From contig BCIA01000004.1 of NCBI GenBank assembly GCA_001599815.1, positions 2,859,051 through 2,923,050 on the forward strand: a DNA stretch of 64,000 bases, read 5' to 3'. The position numbers were made by a program, and so were the translations under genes. The notes beneath the pieces are model-generated. The model made no database searches and was not told the DNA's origin. It was given only the letters and a program-made list of their open reading frames with translations. Source of the stretch: Furcasterigmium furcatum (lineage: Eukaryota; Ascomycota; Sordariomycetes; Glomerellales; Plectosphaerellaceae). Below, one piece after another: positions 53,319 to 63,377 of the stretch (the stretch's first letter is position 1; the number at the start of each line of letters is the position of its first letter).

Positions 53319-54686
53319 CTAGACAAACTGCTCCAGATTGACTTTGACGGCCAATGCGCTCCTTGACAGGAACCCCGTGACAAAGAGCCATGCCCAGCGC
53401 TGGCCCTGCTCGAGTCGCGGGTCTACGGCGACGAGGACCCCCGCTGTGGCAGTGCGCAGCCGGCTTCCGTCATCTTGAAATAGTAATCTGGGCAGCAAGG
53501 GGCCAGTCTCCGAAGACTTGTCCTGAGAACCTGGATGCACCGGAACAAACCACACCATGCCCCCATTCGTGCCATTTGGGTCCACCGACGTCTGCCGGAT
53601 ATAGGCTGCCTGAGACAGCCCCGGGAGGATGTAACCACTGGCATTGAACGTGGAGTTGGCGTAGGGGTCGAGAAAGTAGCTAGGGTTGTCGATTGTCGAG
53701 TCGAACTTGACTGACGCAGTCACATGGATGGTGGGATCTGATGCCGATGCCTGCCCAATCTCCAAGACTCCGTTGCCGGCACAGCCGATGAGAATCTCAC
53801 CGGGCTGGCCTCGACCCAAGCCATTCTGGTTGTAGATGCCGCTCGCTGCGACCCTCGCAGTCACACCATCCTCGGGGTTGGCCGTGGCAGCGAGACTTTC
53901 GACCTCCACGAATATTGTTGTCGACCACTTGGCACCCCAGTAAAGCATCTCGAAGAACCGCATGAAACCATCCTTGTAGTAGTGGTCATTTGTCACGTAG
54001 AACGAACGTGCGTCTCGGGCTAGCACGTCGTTGGGCGTGGATACGAGCGGATGCTGGACCGAGCGCAGGTGGGTGGTCACGTCGGACCCGACGACGTGAT
54101 GGAATATCTCCACGCGCGAGCTGGCCTTTCCGATGCATGTGCCAGGGCTCGAACTATCGCAGGATTCCGGGACATGATTGACCGCGAAGATGTAGACCGC
54201 CGCTTGCGTCTCGTCGGGGTCAGAGATGACATCGATGCCGTGGGTGACGAAGGGTCCGTTAAAGTTGGTGAACCCCAGACGGCGTGACTTTTTCGTCTGT
54301 GAATCAATTAGCAGAATGTCTACACATACATATCATGGATGTCTGCATACCTCGGGATCAATGACATGTATCGACCCGGCGCTTTCCTCGGCCAGCGAAG
54401 GGCTGCGGAAGTTGGCAACGGGGGGGAACCATTCGAAGCGCCCCTCGTAGGTGTCCTCGCAGGCGAGGAAAATCTGTCCGCTCGCCTCATGGTGGTGAAT
54501 GTCCTCGCAAAGCACCGTGTCGTCAATGAAGACGAGGTGTGCGGGGTCGGCCACGACCGTGCTGGTTTGTGGCCGGAAGAGGCCGATGACGGTGATGAAG
54601 CGGGCGACGGAAGGTCCGTAGCGGGTGTACGGGATGTAGAGAAGGATGGAAAAGAGGACGACTGGGAGACTCGTTCTGTTGAGCAT
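53319..54686 (-). CDS. Paraoxonase/arylesterase-like protein (six-bladed propeller), membrane-anchored or secreted
   Basis: Two exons (54686-54351, 54296-53319) give 437 residues. The N-terminus MLNRTSLPVVLFSILLYIPY is a hydrophobic signal or anchor. CEDIHHHEASGQIFLACED, FNGPFVTHGIDVISDP, TPNDVLARDARSFYVTND and GLGRGQPGEILIGCAGNGVLEI follow the blade motifs of serum paraoxonase-like arylesterases, where Asn/Asp residues bind calcium. Several sequons are present. Known relatives hydrolyse lactones and aryl esters. Fungal members are mostly uncharacterised. It stands apart from obvious partners, with a pseudogene on one side and decayed sequence on the other, and itself appears intact. Confidence 0.85.
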
Positions 54687-55437
54687 GTTGGCGGTGGTTT
54701 ATCGCACGATCATGGAGTCACTTGGGGGAGCTCGCCGACAAGTTGCAGTGGTCAAGTCCTGGCGCGACGCAGGGCACTGCAATGAGGAGAGCCAGAGATC
54801 CGGGGTGCCGAGGCTCGCGTGTGCCCTCGCCCACGTTGTAACTATATTGTTGCATCGGAGTACTCTTACATCGCTAGTCCCAGTCTTGGTTGGACGGGCT
54901 GGGGTTCCGAGCCGGGCTGGCGTGCCCGAAACCGTTCGCGCGACGCTTTGGCTAATTGCACGATCCCCAGATTGGAGGAATGGGCGAGACCCTGCATTGT
55001 ACAGTACATTGAGGAGTAGATACTACGAACAAGTACTCCTCCTGGTACCTGGATCCGGCATGCTCGCCTCCTCCATCGGGTACTGGAACAGGTCAAACGT
55101 CTCCATGACAAAGACATCGTCCGTCCCCGCTGCCGCCCACCCCGGGCTCTGCCGGACGCCGCCGAAATCGGTCGCCATGGCGCCGCTATCCTCCGCCTGC
55201 GACGGGCGGCATAGCGCCTCGAGCCCGGATGCCCTCCCATGACTTGGTCGGGTTCCCTATGTTCTTCCTACTACTTCCATTCTTGGGAGACTAGATCCCT
55301 CAGATCTTGGACTATACCGACCGGATACTTGAGGGAAGTAAAGTGCCCAGCATCGTCGCGCTCTGCTCAACACATCAGCATATTGATTCACATATGACCA
55401 CCGAGAGCCGGTAAACTTACCCCTATAGAACACCAGG
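54687..55437. other. Gene-poor stretch with possible gene fragment
   Basis: On the minus strand about 55023-55240 a coding-like text (DDVFVMETFDLFQYPMEEA) runs to a TAG without a traceable upstream part. It may be the C-terminal remnant of a lost gene; support is weak. Confidence 0.3.
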
Positions 55438-55438
55438 T

Positions 55439-56455
55439 TGGCCGTCCTCTCGACCGTCTTCCTCGTCGTCGGCTGCGAGTCCCAAAAGCCAGGTCGACGC
55501 CGGGGGTGCGCGTGGATCGGACAGCCGCTGTGGTGCTCCAACGGCTGCCCGGCGGGAAGCATTCAGCTGGCGGCGAAAAACCAACCCAGGCTGCAGGGCT
55601 TCTTCACGGACGACACGCCCAGGGTACTGCTCCCCGGGACGTTTCGCTTCCTACGTGAGTGTCTGATCCCATCGCCCGATGCCCGATCCTCGGACTAACA
55701 GAGCCCTGGCGGGGGCGCCGGCGCAGTGCTGCAGCAGCGTCAAGACCAAGGCGCGGCTGGAGAGGTGCGACGCGACGACGGGCGGCGGCAGCATCATCGG
55801 CGGAGGGCTGGGCGCCATAGGGCCCCTGTCCGTGGTCCGCAAGGCCCAGAGGGCCGCCGAGATCATGCAGTCGCTCGAGGGGCTCAGAGACCCTCTCGGG
55901 CTCGACCCGGTCGGCATCCCCACGGGGCCCCCGGACGTGGATCTCGGCGGGTCGTTCGGGGAGCCGCAAGAGCCGGGCGCGTCCGGCGGCCCCGGCGCGA
56001 TCTGGGGCGATGACGGCTGGGGCCAGTACATGACGCCCGACGAGTGTGACTTTACCCGCAACATGTACTTTGGCGGCACCGGCAGCGGAGCGATCCCGGT
56101 GCAGATCCCGTTCTGGTGGGTGCCCTTGCCCGACGGCCACGGCTGGGACCTGCTGTATCCCCCGGACCAGTCCCTCCCGGACGAGGAGTGCCACTTCACC
56201 ATCACCTCGTCGCGACACTGGACGAGCTTCACCACGACGACGAGAGGATGCGACGTGGCCGCCATCCCGCAGGCGTGCCTCCACTACCGCTCGGCCGCCA
56301 GCAACCTGTGGGTGCTCGGACTCAACGACGCGCCTGGCCGGTGGGAGCTCCTGTGCCCGTTCACGCACCCGACCCAGATCGGCATAAAGCGAACCATCAC
56401 GGGCGAGTGGAACAGGCAGCACCACGAAAGATGGAGATGGGGAGTTCCTGGGTGA
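55439..56455 (+). pseudogene. Frameshifted hypothetical protein gene, cysteine-containing
   Basis: Two pieces (to 55654 and from 55704) join in phase through GTGAGT...CTAACAGAG. The text includes CAWIGQPLWCSNGCPAG, VLLPGTFRFLPLAGAP, CC, RCDATTGGG, then TPDECDFTRNMYFGG and WWVPLPDGHGWDLLYPP. Frame 1 ends at 56455, but coding-like text (GEFLGDPDFVVVEERNKS, RRATPEDLYDKFGLRKC) continues in another frame from about 56416, indicating a one-base shift near 56414. No ATG lies in frame upstream of 55439 because a TAG precedes it, so the 5' end is missing. The CxW...PxC...CPxG pattern is common in secreted fungal proteins, but no function can be named. Confidence 0.5.
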
Positions 56456-57571
56456 CCCTGACTTTGTCGTCGTCGAGGAGCGCAACAAATCGCGCAGGGC
56501 GACGCCCGAGGATCTGTATGACAAGTTTGGCCTCCGCAAGTGCACGAAGCCCAGCTGTCGCGAAGAGCTGGCCGCCCTGGGGTTGCAAGTGTCGACGGGC
56601 CTCGAGTCCATGGGTTCGACCGAGGCGGTAGTCACGCCGTCTGGTGACGGCACTGAGCCGACTGCTCTTGCGTTCGAGGAGGCAGCAGCAGCAGCCGGAT
56701 CTCCGGGTCCCGACTCGCCCGCAGCAGAGATCCTCCTGTCGGAACTGTTCCGGCCATCCGTACTCGTGGAGCAGTCGGCGCAGGGCGATGTTGGGCGCTT
56801 CATTGGGAAGCATATGGGCCCCGCCGGAATGGAGGAAGTGGTCATCCCCGTATCTTGCCGGGAAGATCTCGAGCGACCGCAGCTGTGCGATGTATTGCCC
56901 AAGCACAGCTTCTGCAGGGTAGGCGGGACAGTTGCGATAGTGTGCAGGGACAGATGGTATCTCTGCCACGTAGCCCTCGCAACTCCCCGTGTAGTCCCAC
57001 ACCTCGTCGTAGGAACGCAGCGTGCGGATGGTGTCTGAAAGCAGGCTCGTGAGCTGGTCGAGACCTTCACCAAGGCGCGGGGTGCATCTGCTTGCTTACT
57101 TGCTTCGGTGTCAATGATCCAGGTGTAGCCCTCGCGCTCAAGGGCCTTGCTGAGCGCGACATCTGTCGGGCACATGTATTCCGGCCCTCGGGGGCCTTCG
57201 TCGGGCCAGGTCGGCGAGTGAGGATCCCGGCTCTCCAGGAGCTCCGTGTCGTCGAGGTAGCAAATGGGGAGCGAATCAACGAAGACGGGTATCTCGTCCT
57301 CTGATCCTGATCGGAGGTAAGGCAGCCGCTGCAGGAGGGACTGGACGCGCGGGGTGATATGGAGCTGGTCGCATAACGTCGCGTTCAGCTCATGTCGCCC
57401 TGTGCCACTTGGGGAGAACTCGATGTCCTCGGTGGGAATGTAGCCCAAGGCCACGAAGATGTTGAAGATTTGAAGGATGAGGGAGACAATCGTGTCCTCG
57501 TCGTAGGCGAGCAGCGGTGAGTCTAGCGGAGGCGGCCTCGCGATGCCATGATTCCGCGGCTGAGGAAACAT
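56397..57571 (-). CDS. Hypothetical fungal protein, structure uncertain
   Basis: The first exon (57571-57100) starts MFPQPRNHGIARPPP and has DTIVSLILQIFNIFVALGYIP and LPICYLDDTELLES. The second reads LDQLTSLLSDTIRTLRSYDEVWDYTGSCEGYVAEI and RRLLHEYGWPEQFRQEDL, the latter like the GWP-containing C-termini of many fungal hypothetical proteins. Joining them in phase needs a 35-nt intron (57065-57099), below the usual minimum, so the model is doubtful. After about 56730 the frame overlaps antisense coding-like text of the preceding gene, and the true C-terminus is unclear. It may be a decaying gene. Confidence 0.4.
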
Positions 57572-57949
57572 GATGAGGGGACGGACGGGATGGATGAGGC
57601 GGGGGCAGGATGGCAGCAGGCCAAGCAGGCGAGGGGCCTTGTGCTTCTATCCGCCTCATCCTCCCCTCTCCCCTTCTGTGCAGAGACTGCTGGGGAGGGT
57701 GGCCACATGCATGAGCCAAGCAACGAGGTGGTCTTGGGCATCGCCCCAACGGCTGGAAACAGGTATGGGCCCCCTGTACGATCACTTATGGTAGAGCTGG
57801 AATTAATTGCTGCCCAGAGCCGGTTGGCGGCTTGACTGGGACGACTACCCTATTGTGCAGCTGTGCATAGCTGTGCCCGTTCACCTCTCCCACAGCAGCG
57901 CCCGAACCCATGCTTACACACCTTTCCCCGATGCCTCGTTCAGCTCCGA
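57572..57949. other. Spacer, no gene seen
   Basis: No coding signal supported between the hypothetical gene and the lone LysM domain. Confidence 0.35.
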
Positions 57950-58205
57950 CAGTACGTACCATGCCCGAGCCCAGCGTAGAGACTCTCAACACACACATAG
58001 TAGGCGAGCCACAGGGTCTGGCAGTTGCTCCCGACGCCGGGGTTCCAGCGGTAAAAGTCGGCGGCCGAGATGCCGTGCGCGCTGATGATGTGTGCGCAGG
58101 TCGTCGTAGCCGTAACCAGGACAAATCTATCGCAGTTGTCAGGGATGCCCGGCTGGAAGGGGGTCGGGGTGGTGATGCCGTTGCCGGTAGTCGTGGATGA
58201 CGTAT
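57950..58205 (-). pseudogene. Orphan LysM domain, gene remnant
   Basis: Read on the minus strand, one frame gives a Thr-rich linker (HTSSTTTGNGITTPTP) and a LysM domain: DNCDRFVLV, TCAHIISAHGISAADFYRWNP and YYVCVES. An intron-like segment with GCTAAC and ATTAG lies just upstream (about 58206-58265), but the sequence beyond it is antisense to a regulator remnant and provides no signal peptide. The LysM gene therefore appears truncated at its 5' side. It is a third LysM locus in the window. Confidence 0.6.
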
Positions 58206-58368
58206 GTCTAATAGCGGGTTAGCGTGGATGGAGGGTTCGTAGAAGTCCTCGGTTCCTCTCGTGATTGGATGGGGTCTCAAACGTCTCACCCAGAGCGTGT
58301 AAACCTCACCAAGACTGTGGCATGTCGACGCCCGGTCACATTGAATGTATCGAGAATCGCGGACCGGA

Positions 58369-58965
58369 TGCCTGCGCCGAGCAAATCCATTCGAGTCGAC
58401 ACGCCCAAGTTCGTGACTGTCGGGGGTGCCACCCCAGGCGAAGCCGAGGCGGGGGAGCTTCAGCTCATGCACCACCGGGCGACATTCAGCTTTGCGATGA
58501 TTCCGCAGGACGCCACCCATCAAAGCCTTTGGCAGGTCATAGTGCCTCGTCTGGCGCTGAACTATGCAATCCTCATGGACCTAGTCTTGGCCAACGCGGC
58601 CTGCCACCTGGCATACAGCCGTCTGCGGCAACGGCTTCAGTACCTCGCGCGGGGCTTGGAGCATCTCGACCACGACGCGGCGGATCTTTGTAGGGCTATC
58701 GACAACATCAGCGACGAGACCAGTCATGCAGTATTCGTCGCTCCTGACACAGGCAGCGACCATCGCCAGGGGCTCCGTACAGGTTTTGATCGGGGCGCCG
58801 CCGTGCTTGCAAGACCTTCTCGAGATATTTGTATTGACACGCGGCATGAGACACATATTGATGAGCAACCTGGACGCAGTCAAAAGCAGTCCAGGCGATC
58901 GCGGCGGAGCTGTTAGAGACCGCTGGGCCAGACTGGCGGGTCCATCTCGACAAGGTGCGCGTTAA
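58369..58965 (+). pseudogene. C6 regulator remnant lacking the zinc cluster
   Basis: The frame contains GELQLMHHRATFSF, SLWQVIVPRLALNYAILMD, LVLANAACHLAYSRLRQR and LCRAIDNISDETSHAV, which line up with the C-terminal activation region of Upc2-type fungal Zn2Cys6 proteins (xLMHHFT..., W..vVP.lA....flm..iLAlsA.HLA). Coding-like text then moves to another frame as QYSSLLTQAATIA and LLEIFVLTRGMRHIL, so there is a frameshift near 58730. No zinc cluster precedes it and the rest of the usual C-terminus is missing. Read as a truncated pseudogene. Confidence 0.6.
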
Positions 58966-59385
58966 TGCATTCTGAAGCCCACCACCGCATAAAACGCGAC
59001 GAGATGCGGGTATTGTAGATTGCGGACTAGCACAACATTTCGTCCATGATGCGTCTGCGAACTCACCTACATCAACAATGCCACATCAATAGGAGTCTCT
59101 ACGCGTTTCAGGGTGGGGACAATCATGATGATGAATTTATATGGCAGACGAGTCGGACTGTTGGACAGGCTGCCGCATACTTGTGTTGTGACCCGTGCCT
59201 AAGCGCCCCAGGCTCGACGCCCTCCAACAAGAATAATTACGTAGCCGGCATCTCAGACCACCATGGATACAGACTTCAAAAGCTCAAATTCAAATACGCG
59301 GTGGGACTTTGACGGCTGTCCTAACGCACCAGATGTCAGTATTCTCACCTAGCAAACGAATAGTGGGATGGCTGACCGTGATCCC
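58966..59385. other. Intergenic region, no gene seen
   Basis: No convincing coding sequence. Confidence 0.4.
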
Positions 59386-59778
59386 TCAGCAGCAATCGTT
59401 CGCGAGGATACGCCAGAGGCATGTCGTAGGACTAGGCAAGGGAGACCAGTTGCTCCTGCAGTCGAACTGGATGCACTGGCCTTCGTCGCAACGGGCATCG
59501 GCAGAGACAGTAAACCAGTCGCGCTTCCTAATCTCGCAGCTTCCCTGAGGCAAGGATCTATATCGCTTTTGATACGGGACCTCGTATGGACTCCCAGGAG
59601 GAACGTAGGTTACCCACGGCAGGGAGTTACCTGTATCCGCATGTGGATTAACGCCCCTGTCCACGGTCGAGCAAGTTCCCTCGGACCGTGGCTCAAGCTG
59701 CACATCGGCAACTAGGGCCGGAGCTGCGAGAGCCAGCCCGAAAAAGAGGGAGGTGAGGGTGACGATGGAAGTCTTCAT
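59386..59778 (-). CDS. Small secreted cysteine-containing protein
   Basis: Single exon, 130 residues. The signal peptide MKTSIVTLTSLFFGLALAA is followed by PALVADVQLEPRSEG. Seven cysteines occur in the mature part (CSTV, SCEIRKRD, CDEGQC, FDCRSN, CLWR, and a terminal CC pair). There is no domain I recognise. The size, signal and cysteine content are those of a candidate effector or surface protein. A TATTTAA at about 59862-59868 (minus) lies 85 bases upstream of the ATG. The gene looks intact although its neighbours are remnants. A missed 3' intron cannot be excluded because the stop directly follows the CC pair. Confidence 0.65.
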   Translation of the reverse strand: MKTSIVTLTSLFFGLALAAPALVADVQLEPRSEGTCSTVDRGVNPHADTGNSLPWVTYVPPGSPYEVPYQKRYRSLPQGSCEIRKRDWFTVSADARCDEGQCIQFDCRSNWSPLPSPTTCLWRILANDCC

Positions 59779-60692
59779 TTTAATGAGTCGCGAAAGGTGG
59801 ATTAGAGAGAAAGGGGGAGGATAGGTAGTGATTTCAAAGGGGTGAGGACGGACGTATAGGTTTAAATATTCCGAGACTTGAGGTAAAAGCTGACAGCCAA
59901 GTCCAACTGTCTTTTGCCTAATGCTCCTTAGGCGAGCGGCGTGTATATTTCAAGGATCGGAGCATCCTGGTAAGAGCTATTATTTCGGCGTGTTCTGGTG
60001 CCTTGGCCTTGGTAATCTGCCAACTTTACCGATCTTGTTTGCGCGTAGCTGCGGTTGTCGACGTTCCGTATTCGAATTTGATGGTTCAAGCGTTGGCGAA
60101 GCGGGGTCATCATTTTCAACGACCAGTGTCAGCAAATAGACCCGGCGGCACGGTATAATAGCCTGTAGAGTTACTATGCTACGCCGTATGCAGCCTTGCG
60201 GCTCAGTTGATGACACTCATGCAACGCGTGGCATCAGCGAACAGGCCTGCCCAACCCCGCCACATTGGCTCCGCACAGAGTGGTGAAATCAGGATTTGAT
60301 TACGGGCGCCGGGACATTCAGGAAGGGACTTTTGCTGCAGGGCTCAAGGGGGAACCGTCATGTGAGTCTCATCGAGAACATCCATCCATATGACCTGGCC
60401 TCAAGGCCTTCTGGCCCGTGACCAGCATTGAAGATGCTCCGCTTCGACTGGTCATCACTACTTACCGAGAGGGGATGTAATTCTTCCTGGGGACAGGCAG
60501 CCACGACCAGCTCGGCCACCCTGCCAAAAAGAAGTCAGACTTCACTGGCTTATCTATGAAGAGAGGACGGGACCCCGAGTTCTCCAATGGGTGTGGTCGT
60601 ATATGCTAGAATGGCGGTGTAGTCGTAGAAGAATGGGTCTGAGCGCGTAGTGGACAAATGTTTGCCTACCGATTTGGGTATAAAGAACGACG
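59779..60692. other. Intergenic region, no gene seen
   Basis: About 900 bases; short open frames only. A TATAAAG at 60679-60685 has no plus-strand gene after it. Confidence 0.4.
59862..59868 (-). promoter_or_regulatory. TATA-like box of the small secreted protein gene
   Basis: TATTTAA on the minus strand, 85 bases before ATG 59778. Confidence 0.35.
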
Positions 60693-61128
60693 TCAATGAG
60701 ACGCCATATTAAGATACGCCCATCTTGTCGTAACCGGGACCGTGGTGGTGGTGGTCGGGGGAGTCGTCGTCACAGGCCCCGTCGGCTCCCCAGAGGCCTC
60801 GATGCAATAAGATCTTTCGGTCACCCAGTTGCCGCATGTTGGGGTGATGGATGGGTTCTGTGCCATCATCAGTACACGCAGTATGCTGCCATCACGCATG
60901 CCACCTGACGGATATCAAAACACGTACCCAACGCACAAAGTCGGACATGTCAAGGCCAAACGCGGCGACCAGGTCGCTGCACCCAAAGGACCCCTCGTTG
61001 TCCCACCACCACGTACAATGCGGCGTGGTGTCGGGGTCAAAGGGGAAGTTGGGCTGCTCATCGAGGCGGGCAGCAGCCTGCAGTGAGGCCAGGCCAACGA
61101 CGCAGAGGACGGATACAAGGCGGACCAT
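60693..61128 (-). CDS. Truncated LysM-type secreted protein, paralogue of the 21-kb gene
   Basis: Two exons (61128-60928, 60857-60693) give 121 residues. The signal peptide is MVRLVSVLCVVGLASLQAA. The N-domain PFDPDTTPHCTWWWDN, FVRWNPSITPTC and YCIEASGEPTGP corresponds segment by segment to the N-domain of the LysM protein at 20991 (PYDPNTSIHCTWWYDN, LLWNPVLRESC, WCVDAPGHPVPG). Both continue into a threonine-rich linker (TTTPPTTTTTVPVTT). Here the frame stops 11 residues after the linker, where the other copy carries a LysM domain. It is therefore a paralogue that lost its C-terminal LysM or a gene with a missed 3' exon. The intron acceptor CACAG restores RWNPS in phase. Confidence 0.72.
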
Positions 61129-61739
61129 GTTAGTAGGTAGTGCCACCGATCGTAAGCAGGCATGTGTCTCCCGTGGGAACAAGGGCCACTCGGGCCAGAG
61201 GCAGGCAGTCAAGGGAAGGGGACCTTGCCGTGACACGAGCGATCAGGAAACTGCCATGATCTACAAGGGCTTGTACTTGCGGTTATGTAGCGGGCGGACG
61301 TCGTGACCGCCGTGACCGCCGTGACCACCGGACGGCCTGACCCGGGCACCCGGGCGGCGTGGGCCAAGAAATGCTGTTGGTTCTCGAATACAACCCCATG
61401 TGCAGCATTTCACACCTATTAGACTGTTCGTCCTCCCGAATTGGGAATGCTTGGACTTCGGGTAACATGCTCAATACGGTCGACCACAAACCAGCGGAAT
61501 ACAAGTGCGACTTTTATCAGTCTGTTGGTGCAAGCTCATATCAACACCGGCGCGAAACGGCGGAAAAGCCCCCATTCCGCCGGGTCAGCCACCCGAGACC
61601 GCCGGCCGGCCTTTCACTATACATTCTGTTCCAGATTTGAGATCGAGATGCAAGTGTTTTAGTGTTTTATCGAAATCATACTGCAATACAGATATACGCT
61701 CCCATCACCACAAAGCTCAAAGGGACCACCCACGGCCAG
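61129..61739. other. Intergenic region with short minisatellite
   Basis: No gene is supported. Three GTGACCGCC-type units lie at 61303-61329. Confidence 0.45.
61303..61329. repeat. 9-bp tandem repeat, three units
   Basis: GTGACCGCC, GTGACCGCC and GTGACCACC follow head to tail, upstream of the truncated LysM gene. Confidence 0.8.
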
Positions 61740-63377
61740 TTACCACCCGGGCAGCAAGGATATTTCGGGCACCGGCACAACACTGTCCTCCGCGTCACCC
61801 AACCTGTAGGTCCTGAAGCGGCAATAGTCTTCCAGGTAGCTCCTCTCCTGCTCCGAGAGTTCATGACCCGCCGCTTCAAGAAGACGTATCCAAATTCCGG
61901 AGCCGGCCTTACCTGTTCCCGACAGGCTCCAATGGCCTTTCCTCCACCACCCCTGGTCTCCAGGCATTGTTCCCTCCGGCAACTGGTCCAATAGTCCACA
62001 AATGGCTCGCAGCTCCTTCAGCTTATCACGCCACGCTAGAAGAACATCCTTCTTCAACCTGGCGAGTTCGTCTCCCGGCCCGTGGTAGTCGTGAAACCGT
62101 AACTCGGACATCATCAACCAGCACCACTTCATCTGGCGTCCGGTGCTGCCATGAGGGTCCTTCCGGTGCCAAGCATCACGGAAGCTCCGGTAAGAAATCT
62201 TTTCGCCTGTCTTGCGAATAGAAATGTCCTGCTCTTTTCGGTAGTGGGCAGCGATGGATATGAGCGGCTCTGTCTGGTCCGTCCTCTGCGCCCACCACAG
62301 CATCGAAAGCTCGTCGAGATATTTGGCCTTGCGGAGTTCAAGGTCATCTGTCCTTATGCTTCCCCCATTGCGCGGGGAGGGGACACGATCGGTGTCGGCG
62401 ATCACAGCTTCGAGCTGGTGTTCCATCTGGGTCCGAAGCGACACGCCCCTCACGTCCGCGTCTGGATGAATCTCATAGCCGTGCCGAACGAAGAAGTTGG
62501 CCTTGGCTTTGAAACATTCAAAAGATTCCATCCTAACCGCGTCCATGAAGTCCGCACCGACCCAGAAATGCTCATCATCGCGGACGTCCAGAGGTTTCCA
62601 AGTCGGATCCGCTCCCGCGGTGACGAGAAACTCCATGGCATCCAGACTAGAACCGCAATCATGGCTTGCCACAGCCCCAAAGGCAGTGCTAAGGCCCCTT
62701 CGAAAGAAGGTCAGCGATAGGTCGAGAGCATCAAATGGCTCTCGAATAGCCTGCAAACGCCGTTTCCACATTATTGCAAGCATGGCTTTCTTCTTCCAGC
62801 GCCAAAACTCCCTTTCAGTCTCCCATTTTGCCCGGATTCGTGGGTAAGCGAAACTGGCTTCAGCGGCACGGAACAACGAAGCCGAAAGGTCACATTCCCA
62901 GCGGGCTTCTCTTTCGTCTTCAGTCCATGTTCTTACTTCCGAGTCCAGAGACTGGAGCACAGGTGCGGGCACGCCCTGAGCGATGTTGGCACCCGCGTTG
63001 AGGAGAGTCATGGCCACGCGGAAACTTCCACCGCGCAACGAGTCATTGAGAGCGGTCTCAATCTCGATACTGCTGAGGGAAAATGGGATTTCTGGGTTGT
63101 TGTGGTATGCAAGGGCACGCCGTATGAATTCTACACGATCCAGCACGGCGGCGTATTGCAGGGGAGCATAGGTAACTGACGTGAATAATTCCCATAAGCC
63201 TTCTGGCTCCCATCTTGCAACGTCGCTGGTGTAGAGGACTGGGTTGGCTAGGTAAAACAGGGCTTTGCAGGTTTGGGCGAGGGCGTTGAGTGACTGTGCG
63301 GTCTGGTTGCTGCTGTTGAGGATCTCAAGGACGAGTTCCTCAGGGAGATCGAGCAGAGAACTCGCAGTCGGTGACAT
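61740..63377 (-). CDS. F-box-like protein with degenerate ankyrin segments
   Basis: Single exon, 545 residues. The N-terminus LLDLPEELVLEILNSS followed by LNALAQTCKALFYLANPVLY is an F-box-like motif. Helical pairs such as FRVAMTLLNAGANIAQ and SSLDAMEFLVTAGADPTW resemble ankyrin repeats. F-box proteins link substrates to SCF ubiquitin ligases; ankyrin parts would bind the target. The remainder is charged and without known domains. Start ATG 63375-63377 is the first in frame. A TATATATA run near 63514-63522 lies about 140 bases upstream and could serve as TATA region. Single-gene families of this kind are expanded in many filamentous fungi. Confidence 0.8.
   Translation of the reverse strand: MSPTASSLLDLPEELVLEILNSSNQTAQSLNALAQTCKALFYLANPVLYTSDVARWEPEGLWELFTSVTYAPLQYAAVLDRVEFIRRALAYHNNPEIPFSLSSIEIETALNDSLRGGSFRVAMTLLNAGANIAQGVPAPVLQSLDSEVRTWTEDEREARWECDLSASLFRAAEASFAYPRIRAKWETEREFWRWKKKAMLAIMWKRRLQAIREPFDALDLSLTFFRRGLSTAFGAVASHDCGSSLDAMEFLVTAGADPTWKPLDVRDDEHFWVGADFMDAVRMESFECFKAKANFFVRHGYEIHPDADVRGVSLRTQMEHQLEAVIADTDRVPSPRNGGSIRTDDLELRKAKYLDELSMLWWAQRTDQTEPLISIAAHYRKEQDISIRKTGEKISYRSFRDAWHRKDPHGSTGRQMKWCWLMMSELRFHDYHGPGDELARLKKDVLLAWRDKLKELRAICGLLDQLPEGTMPGDQGWWRKGHWSLSGTGKAGSGIWIRLLEAAGHELSEQERSYLEDYCRFRTYRLGDAEDSVVPVPEISLLPGW

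Noticed and set aside
55604..57571. A 655-residue open frame on the minus strand
   Set aside because: Only its first 150 residues look like protein. The rest is the antisense of plus-strand coding-like text and is rich in Arg, Pro and Ala, as expected for a GC-rich shadow frame.
58265..58460. Possible upstream exon of the orphan LysM gene (minus strand)
   Set aside because: The candidate text is the antisense of the regulator remnant, whose family motifs are much clearer, so it was not joined to the LysM domain.
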